A DNA stretch of 53,020 nucleotides from Clostridiaceae bacterium UBA5444 (GTDB taxonomy: Bacteria > Bacillota > Clostridia > Clostridiales > Oxobacteraceae): the NCBI GenBank assembly GCA_002426575.1, contig DIRE01000089.1, positions 3,513-56,532 on the forward strand, given 5' to 3'. The notes under the pieces are model-generated. The model worked only from the letters and a program-made list of their open reading frames with translations, had not been told where the DNA came from and did not search any database. A program made the position numbers and the translations under genes. Of this stretch, positions 51,252-53,020 are shown piece by piece (position 1 is the stretch's first letter; each line of letters begins with the position of its first letter).

Positions 51252-51428
51252 CTATCTTCTCATATCCTTCATTCCATCCCAAGCATCTGCCATAGAGCCC
51301 ACCATACTTTTTCCTGCCTTAGTTATCCTTCTCTTTGTTCTTCTATCCATCTGGGGCATTATCATCATTCCTGCTGCCGCCCCTAAAAGCGCTCCTGTTG
51401 CCATTCCACTTAAGAACTTACCTTCCAT
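51252..51428 (-). CDS. YtxH-like small protein
   Basis: The 58-residue protein has a glycine/alanine-rich membrane-like segment (SGMATGALLGAAAGMMIMP) followed by a basic helix (DRRTKRRITKAGKSMVGSMADAW). This layout is the YtxH/gas-vesicle-like DUF. Members respond to general stress in Bacillus, but the function is unknown. The start at 51428 follows AAAGGAAGTG. It lies upstream of the FGGY gene on the same strand but is separated from it by a clear terminator. Confidence 0.65.
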   Translation of the reverse strand: MEGKFLSGMATGALLGAAAGMMIMPQMDRRTKRRITKAGKSMVGSMADAWDGMKDMRR

Positions 51429-51597
51429 AGCATCACTTCCTTTCAAGCTGTCATTGATATTAATAGTATGCTACATTTTTTTAATATATAGTCATAGCAA
51501 ATTTTTGAAACTGGAATTAAAAATCTGTTATAACCATATAGCTCTTAAGTAATTTGAATGTTAGAATAGAATATATCTCTAAATAGGAGGTTTTGCC

Positions 51598-52962
51598 GTG
51601 ACAAAGGAAATATTCGTAAATAATACTGGCTATGATTTTATTACCAATAATGATTTTTTTGTTATAAACACCCATACCATTCCCGCAATTTTAACAAAAT
51701 ACACTTTTGTAAAGGAAAAATGGGGTGCAATTAATATAGTAAATTTTATTGATGCAGATATACTAGATTATAGTAAAATGGATTCCATTAAAAGCACCTT
51801 TGAAGGGGAACTATCAGCCTTTTCAACAAATATTAAATCAGGCCTTACCATATACTTTAAAGTATTTGTAACACAGTATGGACTTTCAGAAGAAATAACT
51901 GATTCCATATTATCTATAAAGGGCAAGGAAGGCAATAGAAATTCTGTATTGATTCCATTAATAGTTGATTTGTCATCAAAAAGTGTTATTCATAACCCAA
52001 AAGAAAAGCATGATAAAATTGGTCTTATTGATTCTCTAGAAGGCCATGCATTAAATTTAGATGAATATAATGAGACTTTTGATTTGGAAAAAATTCAAAA
52101 TGATATTATAGACACAAGTAATAGGACTATAAATAATGGTGCAGATGAAAATACAAATGTAAAATTTAAGCCATATGCCACATATGGTCTTATTGCAATC
52201 AATATAATAGTATTTATATTAGGTACTATATCTGGGGGGACTCAAGATATAAACGTACTAACAAAGTATGGTGCAAAGGTTAACTCTTTAATAATTGAAG
52301 GTGAATATTGGAGGTTTATTACCGCTGCATTTGTACATATTGGGTTTGCCCATTTAGCGTTTAATATGTATGGACTTTATAGTATTGGTTCACTAGTTGA
52401 AAGGATTTATGGAAGATATAAATTTCTGTTTATATATTTTATAGCCGCCATATTAGGGAGCATAACAAGTTTTATTTTCTCTCCTATTCCCTCAGCAGGA
52501 GCATCAGGTGCTATATTTGGTCTGTTAGGAGCACTTTTATACATTGGGAGGAAAAACCCTAAACTATTTTCTACTTCCTTTGGTATTAATGTACTTGTGG
52601 TTGTTGTATTTAACCTTTTATACGGATTTACAAATAAGGGTATAGATAACTTTGGCCATATAGGAGGGCTTATTGGAGGATATTTAGCCTCTAATATTGT
52701 AGGATTAAAATATGATAAAAAATATGGCCTTAAAAATCTATTGTTTTTTATAATCACATTTACGATGCTTATAACTGGTACCATGTGGGGCATTAATAGA
52801 AATACCCAGTCATGGGAATATTATTATCAATCCGCAATAGAATACTATAATAGAAACGATATGCAAAAAGCAAAAGAGTCTTTAGATAAAGCACAAAAGT
52901 TAGAACCTAATAACAAATACGTGGAAGACCTAATTAAGTATATAGATTCTCTAAACAATTAA
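51598..52962 (+). CDS. Rhomboid-family intramembrane serine protease with extra domains
   Basis: The 454-residue protein has three parts. Residues 1-190 are a soluble N-terminal domain with no recognised family. Residues about 190-400 form the rhomboid core: WRFITAAFVHIGFAHLAFNMYGL, the catalytic serine in GASGAIFG (Ser303) and the catalytic histidine in GHIGG (His354). Residues about 410-450 hold a TPR-like helical pair (AIEYYNRNDMQKAKESLDKA). It is similar in plan to Bacillus YqgP/GluP. The start is GTG at 51598 after AGGAGG. Substrates are unknown; GluP in Bacillus cleaves a magnesium transporter and helps in membrane quality control. It is divergent from the YtxH-like gene. Confidence 0.9.
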   Translation: MTKEIFVNNTGYDFITNNDFFVINTHTIPAILTKYTFVKEKWGAINIVNFIDADILDYSKMDSIKSTFEGELSAFSTNIKSGLTIYFKVFVTQYGLSEEITDSILSIKGKEGNRNSVLIPLIVDLSSKSVIHNPKEKHDKIGLIDSLEGHALNLDEYNETFDLEKIQNDIIDTSNRTINNGADENTNVKFKPYATYGLIAINIIVFILGTISGGTQDINVLTKYGAKVNSLIIEGEYWRFITAAFVHIGFAHLAFNMYGLYSIGSLVERIYGRYKFLFIYFIAAILGSITSFIFSPIPSAGASGAIFGLLGALLYIGRKNPKLFSTSFGINVLVVVVFNLLYGFTNKGIDNFGHIGGLIGGYLASNIVGLKYDKKYGLKNLLFFIITFTMLITGTMWGINRNTQSWEYYYQSAIEYYNRNDMQKAKESLDKAQKLEPNNKYVEDLIKYIDSLNN

Positions 52963-53020
52963 AACCCTTAAGATAAGTTAAGAGGTAAAAGCTAAAAAGT
53001 AATAGTTGTGGTGAAAATTC

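Overview
The window comes from the chromosome of a low-GC, endospore-forming anaerobic Firmicute, most likely Clostridiaceae-like. The evidence is strong AT bias, purine-rich Shine-Dalgarno sites (often GGAGG or GGGGG), two alpha/beta-type small acid-soluble spore proteins, a PdaB-like sporulation deacetylase, a T-box-controlled valS, a bifunctional AdhE behind a Rex-type operator, and DapH-type lysine synthesis. I see no rRNA, tRNA or CRISPR array.

Layout. 1-6256: a repeat copy, a divergent SASP gene, and an oppABCDF oligopeptide importer read leftwards. 7034-12088: a DeoR-type regulator followed by asd-dapA-dapB, then a corrinoid adenosyltransferase on the other strand, then dapH; together these cover aspartate semialdehyde to N-acetyl-tetrahydrodipicolinate. 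12122-16649 (leftward): a two-OB-fold SSB-like protein, a degenerate Mur-ligase-like protein, a PdaB-like deacetylase, lgt, and an epoxyqueuosine-reductase-like Fe-S protein. 16892-19229: a second SASP, a DUF4364 protein, a YVTN-type beta-propeller, and a small leftward gene with a non-ATG/GTG/TTG start. 19284-23833: promoter, T-box leader, small membrane protein, valS and folC, all leftward.

23929-34024 is the most unusual part. An NMT1/THI5-type ABC importer (lipoprotein, ATPase, permease) has its ATPase gene cut in two by about 7.4 kb of DNA. The cut lies at an 18-bp direct repeat (16/18 identical), and joining the flanks restores the reading frame exactly. The inserted DNA holds a large serine recombinase beside the left junction, a small ORF coupled to it, an unknown membrane-anchored protein, and two central-metabolism genes, pckA (PEP carboxykinase) and adhE (aldehyde/alcohol dehydrogenase). 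The recombinase and adhE each appear frameshifted by one base at a poly-A run; these are the only frameshifted genes I noticed in the window.

34219-43815: manA and pgeF converge on a terminator, followed by a leftward hexitol block: a GDPD-type phosphodiesterase, an MFS transporter, mtlA (EIICB), mtlR (PRD regulator), mtlF (EIIA), and a SorE-like zinc dehydrogenase in the place where mtlD would be expected. 43953-52962: an unknown rightward gene, clpB with an unknown gene upstream, an XRE-TPR regulator with an inverted repeat over its own promoter, an FGGY-family protein that looks catalytically dead, a YtxH-like protein, and a rhomboid protease.
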